Shown here in pieces: positions 1-8,174 of a stretch of 64,000 nt of DNA; within the stretch, counting starts at the first letter, position 1; each line of letters begins with the position of its first letter. The notes beneath the pieces were generated by a model. The model was not told where the DNA came from, made no database searches, and was given only the letters and a program-made list of their open reading frames with translations. The stretch is from Adlercreutzia sp910585575 (GTDB lineage Bacteria; Actinomycetota; Coriobacteriia; Coriobacteriales; Eggerthellaceae), in NCBI RefSeq assembly GCF_951801035.1, contig NZ_CATOKT010000002.1; one strand, 5' to 3'. The position numbers and the translations under genes were made by a program.

Positions 1-921
1 TTACATGACATCGAACGGCGCATCAAATCCGTCTCCTCGACGAAGCAGATCACGCGCACCATGGAAATGGTCGCCGCTGCTAAGATCCGCCGTGCCTCCG
101 AGCGCGTGGAAAACGCGCTGCCTTGGGCGGTCGCCATCTCAGACATGCTCATCAACACGGCGAAGTACGCTCATCTGGACAATGAGCCGCTGCTGCAGGT
201 CCATGACGAGGTGCGCCGCGTGCTTATCGTGGCCATCACCTCCGACCGCGGCCTGGCCGGCGGCTTCAACACCAATGTGCTTCGCTACGTGGAAAAGCTC
301 ATGAAGGAGAAGCAGCGCGCGGGCGCCGAGGTAGAGGTTGCGGCCTGTGGCAAGAAGGCCATCGGCTACTTCACCTACCGCAAGGTTGAGCCGGTGTTCT
401 CCTTCGCGGGATACTCCGCCGACCCTGAGTTCTCTCAGGCGGCCGAGCTTTCCAGCTACGTGATGAAGGCTTACGCCGAGGGCCAGCTCGACGAGGTGTT
501 CGTGGTGTACAACCACGCGAAGAACGCCGCCGAGCAGACCCTGGTGGAGCAGCAGGTGCTGCCGGTGAAGGAGGAATCCTACGCCGACCTGCTGGGCCTC
601 ACGGCCAAGGAGGAGGATATCTTCAAGTCCTTCCGCGAGAGGGACGATTCCTCGATCCCGGGCGATATCGACTTCGAGCCGAGCACGGAGTCGGTCATGT
701 CCTACATGATGAACGCCTACCTGAACAACGCGTTTTACTACGCGATGCTCGATTCGGCAGCGGGCGAACAAGGCGCTCGCCGCAACGCGATGAAATCGGC
801 TACCGATAACGCGAACGAGATGGTCTCGACGCTGGAGCGCGTGTACAACACCGTGCGCCAGGGTGCTATTACCACCGAGATCACCGAGATCGTGGGCGGT
901 GCCGCAGCTTTGGAGGATTAA
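1..921 (+). CDS. atpG: F1Fo ATP synthase gamma subunit, 5' end cut by the window
   Basis: Gamma subunit, the central rotating shaft of the F1 head that couples proton flow to ATP synthesis at the membrane. The frame is open from base 1 and begins L-H-D-I-E-R-R-I-K, the conserved N-terminal helix a few residues after the usual start, so the real start lies just upstream of the window. The ATG at 61 is internal: it falls in the conserved segment T-R-T-M-E-M-V-A-A-A-K. About 306 residues are visible, close to full length. The C-terminal helix (A-T-D-N-A-N-E-M) that fills the alpha3beta3 bore is intact. The stop abuts the atpD start with no gap, as in a standard atp operon. Confidence 0.97.
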   Translation, partial: LHDIERRIKSVSSTKQITRTMEMVAAAKIRRASERVENALPWAVAISDMLINTAKYAHLDNEPLLQVHDEVRRVLIVAITSDRGLAGGFNTNVLRYVEKLMKEKQRAGAEVEVAACGKKAIGYFTYRKVEPVFSFAGYSADPEFSQAAELSSYVMKAYAEGQLDEVFVVYNHAKNAAEQTLVEQQVLPVKEESYADLLGLTAKEEDIFKSFRERDDSSIPGDIDFEPSTESVMSYMMNAYLNNAFYYAMLDSAAGEQGARRNAMKSATDNANEMVSTLERVYNTVRQGAITTEITEIVGGAAALED

Positions 922-2367
922 ATGGCTGATAACACTTCTACTGAAGCGGCCAAGGGAGGCGCCGTCGGACGCATCGTCCGTATCGTCGGCGCTGTTGTAG
1001 ACGTGGAGTTCCCGGCAGACGCCATGCCGGCCATCTACAACGCCCTTACCGTGAAGGCACAAACCCCCTCGGGCGAAGTGTCCACCGTGCTCGAGGTGCA
1101 GACGCACCTCCCCGGCGACATCGTCCGTACCGTGGCCATGACGTCGACCGACGGTATGGTGCGCGGCCTGGAGGCCACCGACACCGGTGCCCCCATCATG
1201 ATGCCCGTGGGTCAGGCGACCCTGGGCCGCATCTGGAACGTGCTCGGCGAGCCCGTGGACGGCAAGCCCATGCCCACCGACGTGGAGTGGCGCCCCATCC
1301 ATCACCCCGCCCCGCCGTTCGACACCCTGGTCACCACCACGGAGACCTTCGAGACCGGCATTAAGGTCGTCGACCTCATCGAGCCCTACGTTAAGGGCGG
1401 CAAGACGGGTCTGTTCGGCGGCGCTGGCGTAGGCAAGACCGTGTGTATCCAGGAGCTCATCAACAACCTGGCCCAGGAGCACGGCGGTACTTCCGTGTTC
1501 ACCGGCGTAGGCGAGCGTACCCGTGAGGGTACCGACCTCTACCTCGAGATGACCGACTCCGGCGTTATCGAGAAGACCTGCCTGGTCTACGGTCAGATGA
1601 ACGAGCCTCCGGGAGCCCGTCTGCGCGTTGGCCTGGCCGGCCTGACGGAAGCCGAGTACTTCCGTGACCAGGGTCAGGACGTGTTGTTGTTCATCGACAA
1701 CATCTTCCGCTTCACCCAGGCCGGTTCCGAGGTGTCCGCTCTGCTGGGCCGTATGCCCTCCGCTGTAGGCTACCAGCCTACGCTGGCTACCGAGATGGGC
1801 GACCTGCAGGAGCGCATCTGCTCCACGCAGACCGGTTCCATTACGTCGGTGCAGGCCGTGTACGTGCCCGCCGACGACCTGACCGACCCGGCCCCGGCTA
1901 CCACGTTTACCCACCTGGATGCCAAGACGGTTCTGTCCCGCTCCATTGCCGAGCTGGGCATTTACCCCGCCGTGGATCCGCTGGAGTCCACCTCCCGCGC
2001 CCTCGATCCCGAGATCGTCGGCCAGGAGCACTACGACGTGGCCATGGGCGTGCAGCAGATTCTGCAGCAGTACAAGGACCTGCAGGACATCATCGCCATT
2101 CTGGGTATGGACGAGCTGTCCGAAGACCAGAAGCTGACGGTTAACCGCGCCCGTAAGGTGCAGAAGTTCCTGGGCCAGCCGTTCCACGTGGCCGAGGTGT
2201 TCACGGGCCTGCCCGGCGTGTACGTCAAGGTTGAGGACACCGTGCGCTCCTTCAAGGAGATCCTCGATGGCAAGTGCGACCACATTCCCGAGCAGTGCTT
2301 CGTGAACAAGGGCGCCATCGAGCAGGTCTACGAGGCCTACGACGCCATGCAGAAGGAAGGCAACTAA
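922..2367 (+). CDS. atpD: F1Fo ATP synthase beta subunit
   Basis: Catalytic subunit of the F1 head; binds and interconverts ADP+Pi and ATP. 481 residues, usual length. The P-loop G-G-A-G-V-G-K-T is at residues 166-173, followed by the conserved G-E-R-T-R-E-G segment and the Walker B stretch L-L-F-I-D-N-I-F-R. The N-terminal beta-barrel starts near residue 15 after a short polar extension. The start ATG directly follows the atpG stop, and its own stop overlaps the atpC start by one base (TAATG), which implies translational coupling. Confidence 0.99.
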   Translation: MADNTSTEAAKGGAVGRIVRIVGAVVDVEFPADAMPAIYNALTVKAQTPSGEVSTVLEVQTHLPGDIVRTVAMTSTDGMVRGLEATDTGAPIMMPVGQATLGRIWNVLGEPVDGKPMPTDVEWRPIHHPAPPFDTLVTTTETFETGIKVVDLIEPYVKGGKTGLFGGAGVGKTVCIQELINNLAQEHGGTSVFTGVGERTREGTDLYLEMTDSGVIEKTCLVYGQMNEPPGARLRVGLAGLTEAEYFRDQGQDVLLFIDNIFRFTQAGSEVSALLGRMPSAVGYQPTLATEMGDLQERICSTQTGSITSVQAVYVPADDLTDPAPATTFTHLDAKTVLSRSIAELGIYPAVDPLESTSRALDPEIVGQEHYDVAMGVQQILQQYKDLQDIIAILGMDELSEDQKLTVNRARKVQKFLGQPFHVAEVFTGLPGVYVKVEDTVRSFKEILDGKCDHIPEQCFVNKGAIEQVYEAYDAMQKEGN

Positions 2368-2798
2368 TGGCTTCTCTGGGCTGCATGGTGGCTCTTCCCG
2401 ATCGCGCTCTGTTCCAGGGCGAGATCACCTATGCCGGTATTCCCGGTGCCGATGGCTACTTCGGCGTACTGCCGGGCCACGAGCTGATGGTGTCCCTCAA
2501 TCGCGAGGGCGGCGTCCTTACCCTGAAGCAGGGCGAGAACGATACCAAGCAGTTCCTGGTCATGGGCGGGGCCACGTCCGTGCTGGACGACAAGGTCACC
2601 GTGCTGGCGCGCTTCGGCACGGCCATCGAGGACATCGACGAGGCCGCGGTGCGTGCCGAGGCCGAGGAGTACCGCAAGGTTATTGCGGATCTTGAGCAGA
2701 AGAACGATCCGCAGGATCAGGCCACGCTCGTTACCAACCAGAAGAAGCTGGCTTGGTGCGAGGCGCAGCTGAACCAAGTAAGCGGCGCTGCCGCGTAA
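2367..2798 (+). CDS. atpC: F1Fo ATP synthase epsilon subunit
   Basis: Epsilon subunit, which sits on the rotor foot and can inhibit ATP hydrolysis. 143 residues: an N-terminal beta-sandwich (about 1-85, with P-G-A-D-G-Y-F-G-V-L-P-G-H) and a C-terminal helical hairpin (about 90-140). The start is chosen at 2367 because it overlaps the atpD stop and begins M-A-S-L-G-C-M-V; frames opening further upstream run inside atpD. It is the last gene of the atp operon here and is followed about 100 bases later by a strong intrinsic terminator. Confidence 0.97.
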   Translation: MASLGCMVALPDRALFQGEITYAGIPGADGYFGVLPGHELMVSLNREGGVLTLKQGENDTKQFLVMGGATSVLDDKVTVLARFGTAIEDIDEAAVRAEAEEYRKVIADLEQKNDPQDQATLVTNQKKLAWCEAQLNQVSGAAA

Positions 2799-2896
2799 GG
2801 AAGTACGATTGGCTGCTAGCCTCCGGGCGCGCGGCAGGCCAAGAACTTCCGACCGCTTTGGTAAGGCGATTTCGGTCGCTTGCCACTGCTATGAAC

Positions 2897-2924
2897 AGGG
2901 GACCCTCCGGGGTCCCCTTTCTTG
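2897..2924 (+). terminator. Intrinsic terminator of the atp operon
   Basis: A perfect 8-bp stem, ggggaccc (2898-2905) with gggtcccc (2910-2917), a tccg tetraloop and an A-T pair at its base, followed by TTTCTTG. It lies downstream of atpC and upstream of the ECF transporter leader. Confidence 0.85.
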
Positions 2925-2979
2925 TGCGCTTGGCGCGCGACGGGGCTGAGGCAGCGGGGGAGACCGGCGAAGTCTGTGG

Positions 2980-2985
2980 TACTAT
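2980..2985 (+). promoter_or_regulatory. Putative -10 element for the ECF transporter leader
   Basis: TACTAT, just upstream of the riboswitch-like leader. Transcription from it would begin near 2992. No convincing -35 hexamer is visible, so this is tentative. Confidence 0.35.
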
Positions 2986-2990
2986 GGCGG

Positions 2991-3152
2991 GAACGTATTG
3001 GCTTGGGACCGCTGGGCGCTGGGGCGCACGGTGGGGCGAAGGCTTCGGGAAAGCGGGTGGGAATCCCGCGCTCTCCCAGGAACCGTGAGGCCGCAGCTGC
3101 CGCCTAGGGCGGGGCTTGTCGGCCGCAGTCGGAACACCGATCCCGTAAGAAG
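2991..3152 (+). promoter_or_regulatory. Cobalamin (B12) riboswitch
   Basis: The leader carries the hallmarks of an adenosylcobalamin-type riboswitch: GGGAA at 3047-3051, then a pairing element gcgggtgggaatcccgc at 3053-3069, then CTCTCCCAGGAACCGTGAGG around 3071-3090 in the place of the B12 box. Further on, AGTCGGAACACCGATCC (3127-3143) matches the usual AGYCAGGANACCNRCC segment. It ends about 20 bases before the EcfT start, so control is likely at ribosome binding. The S component downstream resembles the cobalamin-specific CbrT, which agrees. Exact ends are estimates. Confidence 0.8.
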
Positions 3153-3171
3153 TCCTGGAAGTGAGACGCTG

Positions 3172-4062
3172 GTGAGCAACCAGTTCGGTATAGGCGCCTG
3201 GCATCCGGCCGTGGCGCTGGGCTATTTTGCAGCGGTGCTGGCCATTGGCTTTATTGTGGACAACCCGCTGTTTCAGATGCTGGCCACGCTCGGTGCTGCG
3301 GCGCTGTTGCTGATTCTTGATGGAGCAAAGGCTGCCCGGCTTGTGGCGGGTGCCCTGGGGCTGGCCGTAGTGGTGGCCCTGGTGAACCCCTTGTTCAATA
3401 CACGCGGCGAGACGGTGCTGTTTACCTGGTGGGGCGAGCGGCCCTATACGTTGGAGGCGTTGGTGGCGGGCGTTTCGACTGCGCTGATGCTAGCGCAGAC
3501 TCTGCTTTGGTTTGCCAGCTTGTCCTTGGTGCTGACGCCGGACAAGCTGATGGTGCTCTTCGGCCGCTGGGCCCCTTCGCTGACCCTGGTGCTGACCCTA
3601 TCTTTGCGCTTGGTGACGTCCTTGCGACGTAAGGTGGCGCGGGTGGCACAAGCGCGCGCTGGTGTGGGCTTGGGGGGAGGCACCTCGTTGGGGCCGCGGG
3701 TTCGCGAAGGCGGGCTTGTGCTGGGCTCGGTAACGGCCGCGGCTTTTGAGGACGGAGTGACCACGGCAGATTCCATGAAAAGCCGCGGCTTTGGGCTGCC
3801 GGGGCGAACGCGCTATCAGGTGGTAAGGTTTCGCGGGACTGATGGGCTGCTGGCGGGCATTGTTGCGGTTCTGACGACGGTGGTGCTGGCAGCGGCGGCT
3901 TTGGGGGTCCTGGCGGTATCGTTCTTTCCTGGAGTGGTCTTTGCGCCGGCTGGTCCCCTGGCGGTGTGCGCGGGTGTTTGCTACGGGCTGTTGATCTGCA
4001 CGCCGCTCGCGTGGCAAGGGGCGGAGGTGATCCGATGGCGCTCTATCGCATCGAGCATCTGA
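3172..4062 (+). CDS. ECF transporter transmembrane coupling protein EcfT
   Basis: EcfT scaffold of an energy-coupling-factor vitamin transporter; it links the two ATPase domains to the substrate-binding S component in the membrane. 296 residues from the GTG at 3172 (V-S-N-Q-F-G...), with at least five hydrophobic segments and the cytoplasmic coupling region ending S-M-K-S-R-G-F-G, equivalent to the A-R-G-type coupling helices of EcfT. The frame stays open further upstream, but that stretch is the riboswitch, so the GTG just after it was chosen. The 3' end overlaps the ATPase gene by 28 bases. Organised as an operon with the next two genes. Confidence 0.88.
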   Translation: MSNQFGIGAWHPAVALGYFAAVLAIGFIVDNPLFQMLATLGAAALLLILDGAKAARLVAGALGLAVVVALVNPLFNTRGETVLFTWWGERPYTLEALVAGVSTALMLAQTLLWFASLSLVLTPDKLMVLFGRWAPSLTLVLTLSLRLVTSLRRKVARVAQARAGVGLGGGTSLGPRVREGGLVLGSVTAAAFEDGVTTADSMKSRGFGLPGRTRYQVVRFRGTDGLLAGIVAVLTTVVLAAAALGVLAVSFFPGVVFAPAGPLAVCAGVCYGLLICTPLAWQGAEVIRWRSIASSI

Positions 4063-5978
4063 CGTTTGCCTATCCAGCGACGGAGGCTGGTAGTGCGGCC
4101 GCTCTGCAGAACGTGACCTTCGAGATGCCTTCAGGATCCTTTACCGTGTTGGCAGGTGCGAGCGGCTGCGGGAAGACGACGTTGCTGCGGCTTATGAAGT
4201 CGGCTTTGGCGCCCCACGGAGCGCTTGAGGGTGGCGTCTTCTTCGACGGCCGTCCGCTCGGGGAGGTGCCAGCGCGCGAGCAAGCGGCACGCATCGGGTT
4301 CGTCATGCAAATCCCCGAGGCCCAGCTGGTGTCGACCACGGTGTGGCATGAGTTGGCCTTCGGCTTAGAGAACCTCGGCGTAGCGCCGGCCGAGATGCGG
4401 CTGCGCGTGGCCGAGATGGCCAGCTTCTTCGGTATCGAACCCTGGTTTCGCCGCTCGGTGGACGAGCTGTCGGGCGGTCAGAAGCAGCTACTGAACTTGG
4501 CAGCGGTCATGGCGATGCATCCGGATGTGCTGTTGCTCGATGAACCGACGGCGCAGCTGGATCCTATCGCGGCCTCCGATTTCCTGGGTGCGGTGGCGAA
4601 GGTCAATCGGGAGCTGGGCTGCACGGTGGTTATGGCCGAACACCGCCTGGACGAAGTGTTTCCGCTGGCCGACCAGGCGATTGTGCTGGATGAGGGGCAG
4701 CTGGTGGCTCAGGGCGAGCCGCGCCGAGTAACGCGCACGTTGTGGGAGCGGGGGAGCGCTTTGGCTCCGTCGCTGCCCGCGCCCGCGCAGGTGGCGCTGG
4801 GGGTGGAAGGCGACGATGGTCGGGAGCTTCCGCTGACGGTTCGCGAGGGACGGGGCTGGTTGAGGGACTGGCTATGTGAGCAGACGCGAAGCGTGGAAGG
4901 TGCTGCAATCACCTCGTCTGAAGACGTTTGTGGTGCTTTATCTGCGAGGGCTGCGAACAAAGCGGACATGGACGATAATCTCCGTCTATCTGCTCGCCAG
5001 GAAGCCGCTCAAGAGCACGGCACTGTATCTCCCGGCAATTCAGCTATGCTTGCTGGGGATATGAGGGCAGCTTCCGGCGAAGCAGCGCTCGAACTGCGCG
5101 ATCTTTGGTTTCGCTACGACCGCGAGGAGAGAGATGTGTTGCGCGGGGCTTCGCTAACGGTGCCCGTGGGCTCGCTCTTCGCGCTGATGGGAGGCAATGG
5201 GGCCGGAAAGTCGACCTTGCTTCGGCTGGCGACAGGCTCGCTCCGCCCCTATCGCGGCAAGGTGCGCGTATTGGGCGCCAAGGTGGGCGGTCGCCGTGGC
5301 CGTGCGGTAGCAGGAGTTGCTCTTCTGCCGCAAGATCCCCGCAGTCTTTTCGCCCACGATACGGTGGCGCGAGAACTGGAGGAGATGCGACCGGTTTGGG
5401 AGGCCGCGAAGGCGTCGGCGAAGGCCGAGGGATCCACGGGGGATGTCTCCAAGGCGCCGTTGCCGCTCGGCGATAAAGCTCCCCGAGGGGCCTCAGGGGC
5501 GACGTCGGTGCCGAATGAGAAAGTTTCTTGGGAGGCGTATCGCCAGGCGGTTGCAGTCCAATGCGGCATCGAGAGCCTGATGGAGGCTCATCCCTTCGAT
5601 TTGTCTGGCGGCGAGCAGCAGCGGGTGGCCCTGGCGAAGGTGCTCCTTGCTCGGCCGCGATTGCTGCTTTTGGACGAGCCGACGAAGAGCCTCGATGGTG
5701 CGCGCAAGGAATCGCTGGCAAAGCTTCTGCACTCATTGACGGCCCAGAGCATTACCGTGCTCATGGTGTCCCATGACGTGGAGTTTTGCGCTCGTCACGC
5801 CGATCGCGTGGCCCTGCTGTTCGATGGCGAAGTGGTTTCCGAGGGAGCTCCGCGGGGGTTCTTCGCCGCCAATAGCTTCTATACTACCGCGGCCAATCGC
5901 ATGAGCCGCGGCCTGCTGCCTGACTGCATCACGGTAGACGACGTAGTGCGCGGCTGCAGCGAGGGGAGGGCTTCGTGA
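4035..5978 (+). CDS. ECF transporter ATPase, two ABC domains fused (EcfA-EcfA')
   Basis: Powers ECF-type vitamin import. 647 residues with two complete ABC nucleotide-binding domains in one chain. Domain 1 has Walker A G-A-S-G-C-G-K-T-T at residues 41-49, signature L-S-G-G-Q and Walker B L-L-L-D-E-P near 166. Domain 2 has Walker A G-G-N-G-A-G-K-S-T at 386-394, signature L-S-G-G-E and a second L-L-L-L-D-E-P. Between them is a low-similarity linker of about 80 residues (around 270-345). Most ECF modules use two separate ATPase genes, so the fusion is notable though known in actinobacteria. Start ATG 4035 has a good AGGTGAT site; the stop overlaps the next gene's GTG. Confidence 0.93.
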   Translation: MALYRIEHLTFAYPATEAGSAAALQNVTFEMPSGSFTVLAGASGCGKTTLLRLMKSALAPHGALEGGVFFDGRPLGEVPAREQAARIGFVMQIPEAQLVSTTVWHELAFGLENLGVAPAEMRLRVAEMASFFGIEPWFRRSVDELSGGQKQLLNLAAVMAMHPDVLLLDEPTAQLDPIAASDFLGAVAKVNRELGCTVVMAEHRLDEVFPLADQAIVLDEGQLVAQGEPRRVTRTLWERGSALAPSLPAPAQVALGVEGDDGRELPLTVREGRGWLRDWLCEQTRSVEGAAITSSEDVCGALSARAANKADMDDNLRLSARQEAAQEHGTVSPGNSAMLAGDMRAASGEAALELRDLWFRYDREERDVLRGASLTVPVGSLFALMGGNGAGKSTLLRLATGSLRPYRGKVRVLGAKVGGRRGRAVAGVALLPQDPRSLFAHDTVARELEEMRPVWEAAKASAKAEGSTGDVSKAPLPLGDKAPRGASGATSVPNEKVSWEAYRQAVAVQCGIESLMEAHPFDLSGGEQQRVALAKVLLARPRLLLLDEPTKSLDGARKESLAKLLHSLTAQSITVLMVSHDVEFCARHADRVALLFDGEVVSEGAPRGFFAANSFYTTAANRMSRGLLPDCITVDDVVRGCSEGRAS

Positions 5979-6682
5979 AAGCCGCGCTGGCAGGGGCGCT
6001 TGGGCTCTCGGTGCTTATTGTGACAGCGGGGGCGTGGCTGGGGCTCAACTACTATCTGATCAGCACTTTAGTGGTGCTTTGCGCCCTGGCGCCCTTCTTC
6101 GTCGATCTTGAACGGCGCAAGCCCGAAGCGCGAGAGCTCGTGGTGCTGGCAACGCTCATTGCCCTCGCCGTAATAGCCCGCGTGGCTTTCGCGCCCATTC
6201 CGCATTTCAAGCCCACCATGGCTATCGTAATGATTGCCGGCATGGCCTTCGGGGGCCGCACCGGGTTTTTGGTGGGAGCCGGCGCCATGCTGGTGAGCAA
6301 CCTGCTATTCGGCCAGGGGCCGTGGACCCCCTGGCAGATGCTGGCGTTCGGTACGGGCGGTTTGGCGGCAGGGGTGGCAACGGATACCCTGGTACGGCGC
6401 GGGCTCGTCAAGCGAGGCGCCCTTACCTGGCGGCAGCGCCTCGCGCTAGCGGCGGGAGGATTTCTCCTGGTGGTGTGCGTAGCAGGCCCGCTGCTCGACA
6501 CCTGTTCGCTCTTCATGATGATAACCGCCATAACCCCGGCCAGTGCCGCCGCCATCTACCTGGCGGGCCTGCCTGTCAACGTCATCCATGGCGCCGCCAC
6601 GTTCCTGACGCTGCTGCTTCTAGCCAACCCGCTCCTACGCATCCTCAATCGCGTCCGCGTAAAGTACGGTCTGTTGGGGTAG
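5975..6682 (+). CDS. ECF transporter S component, CbrT-like (probable cobalamin uptake)
   Basis: Substrate-binding membrane subunit, 235 residues, about six hydrophobic helices. The stretch H-F-K-P-T-M-A-I-V-M-I-A-G followed by N-L-L-F-G-Q-G-P-W-T-P-W-Q-M is typical of the CbrT-like S components, described for vitamin B12 uptake in lactobacilli. The GTG start at 5975 overlaps the ATPase stop (GTGA), so all three subunits are translationally coupled. The cobalamin riboswitch heading the operon supports B12 as substrate. Specificity is inferred from context and family resemblance. Confidence 0.85.
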   Translation: MKAALAGALGLSVLIVTAGAWLGLNYYLISTLVVLCALAPFFVDLERRKPEARELVVLATLIALAVIARVAFAPIPHFKPTMAIVMIAGMAFGGRTGFLVGAGAMLVSNLLFGQGPWTPWQMLAFGTGGLAAGVATDTLVRRGLVKRGALTWRQRLALAAGGFLLVVCVAGPLLDTCSLFMMITAITPASAAAIYLAGLPVNVIHGAATFLTLLLLANPLLRILNRVRVKYGLLG

Positions 6683-6726
6683 CTGTGGATTTTGCCGCTG
6701 TGTCCGCGATGGGCCCATTGGTTCGG

Positions 6727-6752
6727 TTGCGCTTAGGTCACCGTGATACAAT
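6727..6752 (+). promoter_or_regulatory. Putative promoter of the Fic operon
   Basis: TACAAT at 6747-6752 as -10, with TTGCGC at 6727-6732 upstream. The 14-base spacing is short, so the -35 is uncertain. It sits about 30 bases before the ribosome binding site of the small ORF. Confidence 0.35.
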
Positions 6753-6783
6753 ACTTTGCATTATTTGTAGCGAAGGAGGTCAG

Positions 6784-6978
6784 ATGAGGCTCTGGGAGGA
6801 TGCTAATAGGCGCCTGTATACCGACGAGCAGCTTCTTCGCCATGTGGCCCATTTCGGGTCTCTGGAAGCAGCCTTGGAGCAGGGTAATATTCGACTTGTC
6901 GCCGAATCTTCCCCAAAGGTGTCACGTGGTGCCAAGGGCCAGCGTCGTCGTCTTTCTGACTATTTGGAAGGGGAGTAG
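6784..6978 (+). CDS. Small protein encoded immediately upstream of Fic (possible partner)
   Basis: 64 residues, preceded by an excellent AAGGAGGT site, so very likely translated. The sequence is highly charged (M-R-L-W-E-D-A-N-R-R-L-Y-T-D-E-Q-L-L...) with an amphipathic helix around 15-40 (H-F-G-S-L-E-A-A-L-E-Q-G) and a basic tail. The gene ends 4 bases before the Fic start. Class I Fic toxins have a small upstream antitoxin with an S/T-x3-E-G/N motif; I do not see that motif cleanly here, and the Fic protein carries its own. It may be a partner or regulator. Function not recognised. Confidence 0.7.
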   Translation: MRLWEDANRRLYTDEQLLRHVAHFGSLEAALEQGNIRLVAESSPKVSRGAKGQRRRLSDYLEGE

Positions 6979-6982
6979 CGCG

Positions 6983-7843
6983 GTGGCGATAGATTTGCTC
7001 AAAGAGGCGTGCGCCGAACTTGAACAAGCGTGGCGCACTCTTGCGGCTGACCAGCGCACCTTCCTGCTCGATCGCTTCAAGGTGCGTTACTCCTTCAACT
7101 CCGGCAACATCGAGAACCCTGAGATCACCTATCACGATACGGCAGAAGTCTTCGATGAGAACGGCGTGTCGAACTTTACGGGCGATGTGCGTACCATTTA
7201 CGAGATCAACAACCTCAAAAACGCATGGAAGTGGCTCGAGGACGCGTTGGTCGAAGGGGTTCCCCTCGATGAAGGGCTCGTTTTGGATGCTCACCGTGTG
7301 CTCACGCGCGGAACCTACGACGATGCGCGCTGGGCCAAGGGGGAACGGCCGGGGACCTTCAAGAAAGGCGACTACCGCGTGGCCGATGACGTGGGCGCTG
7401 CGCCGGAGGAGGTGTCCGCGCTCGTGGCGTCACTGCTTGACGAGGTCAACGAGGCGATGGCTGCCCCCGGTGCGGAGGGGAATGCCCTCACGATCGCCGC
7501 CTACCTTCACGCCGACCTTGTCGACATTCACCCCTTTGCAGATGGCAACGGTCGAACGGCTCGCCTACTTATGAATCTGGCGCTCATGCGCCTCGGTGCT
7601 CCGCCGTGCTCCATTAGCACCGATGATCGTCTGGCCTATTTCGGCGCTCTTGACGCCTATCATGACGAGGGCGACCTGGTTCCTTTTCGTCGGTTTTGCG
7701 AAGCTCAGCTGGTAAAGACCTGGGAATCCTTGCTCGTGCGCGAGGGCTTTGCCGAAATATCTGCTCCTCGGAAAACTCGGTTCGACACCATGAGCAAAGC
7801 CGAAATCAAACGAGATCGCCTGGCATCCAGAGGGGAGATGTGA
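6983..7843 (+). CDS. Fic domain protein (AMP-transferase type), self-inhibited class
   Basis: Fic proteins transfer AMP or related groups from nucleotides to hydroxyls on target proteins. 286 residues from GTG 6983 (ribosome site GGAAGGGGA). The catalytic loop H-P-F-A-D-G-N-G-R begins at residue 183 and is intact, so the enzyme should be competent. Residues 40-45 are S-G-N-I-E-N, which fits the inhibitory S/T-x3-E-G/N motif, placed N-terminal to the Fic core as in class II proteins; the glutamate would clamp the ATP site. It sits directly behind the 64-residue ORF. The target is unknown. Confidence 0.9.
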   Translation: MAIDLLKEACAELEQAWRTLAADQRTFLLDRFKVRYSFNSGNIENPEITYHDTAEVFDENGVSNFTGDVRTIYEINNLKNAWKWLEDALVEGVPLDEGLVLDAHRVLTRGTYDDARWAKGERPGTFKKGDYRVADDVGAAPEEVSALVASLLDEVNEAMAAPGAEGNALTIAAYLHADLVDIHPFADGNGRTARLLMNLALMRLGAPPCSISTDDRLAYFGALDAYHDEGDLVPFRRFCEAQLVKTWESLLVREGFAEISAPRKTRFDTMSKAEIKRDRLASRGEM

Positions 7844-8174
7844 GGCGATTGCCTTTAGTTCTTTGTGGATTCCAGCGACGTGGACCGCTTTGTCCCAACG
7901 CCACTCTCGCTTCAGCCTGCAATCCATGCAAAACTCACGGTTTGTTCGCACCTGGCGAGGGCGGCGGCTGGTATGATGGCTTGCGAAATAAACGGAGATT
8001 TGTCTGAGCCTGTTCGCATGTGAATCGCACCTCAATCGCACTGGAACCACATTCGATTCCCGCTCGCTTGGTCCGCCCCTGTGAGGGTCACTGGACCGAT
8101 AGACACGAGAGACGCGCACGACCGGGTCGCCCTGGCTCCGTGCGCCGCAGCCTGAACGAAGGGGTTTAGCACGC
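7844..8174 (+). other. Intergenic region upstream of dnaE
   Basis: 331 bases without a convincing gene. A TATGAT at 7972-7977 could be the dnaE -10 element; no good -35 is visible. The rest (7978-8174) would then be a leader of about 190 bases before the dnaE start. I see no riboswitch signature in it. Confidence 0.4.

Noticed and set aside
139..2283. 714-codon open frame on the minus strand across atpG and atpD
   Set aside because: Antisense to two certain core genes; composition (His, Gly, Leu, Val rich) is that of a high-GC shadow frame and it has no family resemblance.
2998..3171. N-terminal extension of EcfT from an ATG at 2998
   Set aside because: This stretch is the cobalamin riboswitch; the encoded residues are Arg/Gly-rich and unlike EcfT.
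7844..8174. Small ORF between Fic and dnaE
   Set aside because: Short open stretches there lack ribosome sites and recognisable sequence.
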